A DNA stretch of 41,511 nt, taken from an uncultured Candidatus Saccharibacteria bacterium. GTDB lineage: Bacteria > Patescibacteriota > Saccharimonadia > Saccharimonadales > Saccharimonadaceae. Positions within the stretch are counted from its first letter, which is position 1; each line of letters begins with the position of its first letter. The notes under the pieces were generated by a model. That model did not search any database and had not been told where the DNA came from. It saw nothing but the letters and a program-made list of their open reading frames with translations. The position numbers were made by a program, and so were the translations under genes. This document shows, one piece after another, positions 40,874 to 41,511 of this stretch. Location: assembly GCA_946532885.1 (NCBI GenBank), contig CAMNBP010000002.1, positions 1 through 41,511 of the forward strand. Reading direction: 5' to 3'.

Positions 40874-41511
40874 CTAGTTGCCCGGCTCGCTCGTTTCGGT
40901 AGTATCAGATTCACCGTTAGTACCATTCAAGAAAGCATTTAATTCAGCCGCCGCATCACTCTGTGGCTTAGACGGAGTTGCTTCGCCTGGATTACTTGGT
41001 GGCGTTGCGTTATCATTGTTCTCTGTAGCAGCTCGCGCTTCGGCAGGAGTCGTGTAATCATAGCTTCCGCTTTCTGCTATTTGTTCAGCAAGATCCGCAG
41101 CTCTTTTATTTGCCTCATCCACTTGTCTCTGTCTTTCTGCTTCAGCTCTTTCCGCTTCCTCAGAATTTACAATACCGTCAGAGCCACTTTCGGGTTTAAA
41201 ATTAGTGTCGCCATTATCGATAGAAGCCTGATTAGTCGGTGTTTCGCCAATTGCTTGCTGGCCGCCCAAACCATCTTCATCAATATCGATGATCTGGCCT
41301 GGCTCAGACTCCGCCGCCTTCGGCGCTGTAGGTGCAACCTCTGGGGCTTCGCCATTTGTGACACCCAAAATCTGATGATGATCGCCGACTGCCGCGGTTG
41401 TCGGATCCGTCTTATGTTCGTCTGGTCCAGGTTGATCTGGTCCAGGTCCTGGTTGGTCTGGTCCAGGTCCTGGTTGGTCTGGTCCAGGTCCTGGTTGGTC
41501 TGGTCCAGGTC
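40874..41511 (-). CDS. Partial protein with Pro-Gly-Pro-Gly-Pro-Asp-Gln repeats (C-terminal part)
   Basis: The frame is open from the stop at 40874 to the window edge, so the start lies outside; an internal TTG at 41366-41368 is unlikely to be the real start. The visible part begins with PGPGPDQ heptads (21-bp DNA repeats), followed by a linker ending DHHQILG, then an A/E/P-rich region with a helical segment (EEAERAEAERQRQVDEANKR) and an acidic end. It has no hydrophobic C-terminal anchor. Collagen-like stalks of this type extend surface domains from the envelope. It precedes the LPHTG gene with a 39-nt gap. Confidence 0.75.
   Translation of the reverse strand, partial: PGPDQPGPGPDQPGPGPDQPGPGPDQPGPDEHKTDPTTAAVGDHHQILGVTNGEAPEVAPTAPKAAESEPGQIIDIDEDGLGGQQAIGETPTNQASIDNGDTNFKPESGSDGIVNSEEAERAEAERQRQVDEANKRAADLAEQIAESGSYDYTTPAEARAATENNDNATPPSNPGEATPSKPQSDAAAELNAFLNGTNGESDTTETSEPGN
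41432..41511. repeat. 21-bp tandem repeat encoding PGPGPDQ
   Basis: The plus-strand unit TTGGTCTGGTCCAGGTCCTGG repeats at least three times up to the window edge, with one diverged copy at the inner side. The period of 21 keeps the reading frame, so copy-number change would alter stalk length without a frameshift. Confidence 0.9.

Overview
The window is a compact, AT-leaning bacterial chromosome segment. It looks like a Candidate Phyla Radiation (Patescibacteria) genome, most consistent with Candidatus Saccharibacteria (TM7). The reasons are short intergenic gaps, many small or truncated versions of universal proteins (UvrC without its helix-hairpin-helix end, short HolA-like and XseA proteins, RSH without an ACT domain), a single-chain GlyRS, and many single-pass surface proteins with long low-complexity cytoplasmic ends plus a sortase. 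TGA behaves as a normal stop, so the recoded SR1/Gracilibacteria code does not apply. The taxonomy is inferred from content only. I saw no rRNA, CRISPR array, insertion sequence or prophage.

Layout. 1-320: 3' end of tRNA-Lys followed by tandem tRNA-end-derived inverted repeats. 320-2850: surface and membrane proteins on the minus strand. 2907-5545: OatA-like acyltransferase and a coiled-coil partner. 5553-9433: tRNA-Leu(GAG), then a minus-strand operon uvrC, PF04020 membrane protein, secG and oligopeptide-type binding protein. 9485-11934: two anchored proteins of unknown function. 12094-14727: enolase and glucose-6-phosphate isomerase, convergent. 14750-19513: anchored proteins, a PEGA protein, sortase, tRNA-Leu(CAA). 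19626-25351: CDP-alcohol phosphatidyltransferase, xth, divergent NNR-dehydratase-like protein, zinc-ribbon membrane protein, rsh, uppS. 25402-30556: S51-like protein, glyS with a leader peptide, HD protein, recO with a two-component pair. 30608-33897: anchored protein and an xseB/xseA/UPF0104 operon. 33916-35329: Trm11-like methyltransferase and rpmA. 35375-39350: holA-like, mutM, CPBP protease, rseP, rplU. 39494-41511: an LPHTG surface protein and a Pro-Gly-repeat protein running off the edge.

Two regulatory themes stand out. First, at least a dozen genes, on both strands, have a -10 hexamer (often extended, TGN-TATAAT) ending only 6-9 bases before the ATG, so their mRNAs should be leaderless. 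The extreme case is an 18-bp palindrome at 33898-33915 that is the whole spacer and both -10 boxes of two divergent genes. Second, the glyS leader holds a leaderless 17-codon ORF (MNEYKYFIGGFKGGLRA) with two Gly-Gly pairs, which looks like a ribosome-mediated attenuator sensing glycyl-tRNA. I regard this as the best candidate for an undescribed system here.

Functionally the segment mixes cell-envelope work (UppS, phosphatidyltransferase, O-acetyltransferase-like protein, sortase and an LPHTG substrate, site-2 protease, SecG), DNA repair (UvrC, Xth, MutM, RecO, ExoVII), lower glycolysis, and stringent-response and translation genes. This fits a reduced, host-dependent lifestyle that depends on surface proteins.
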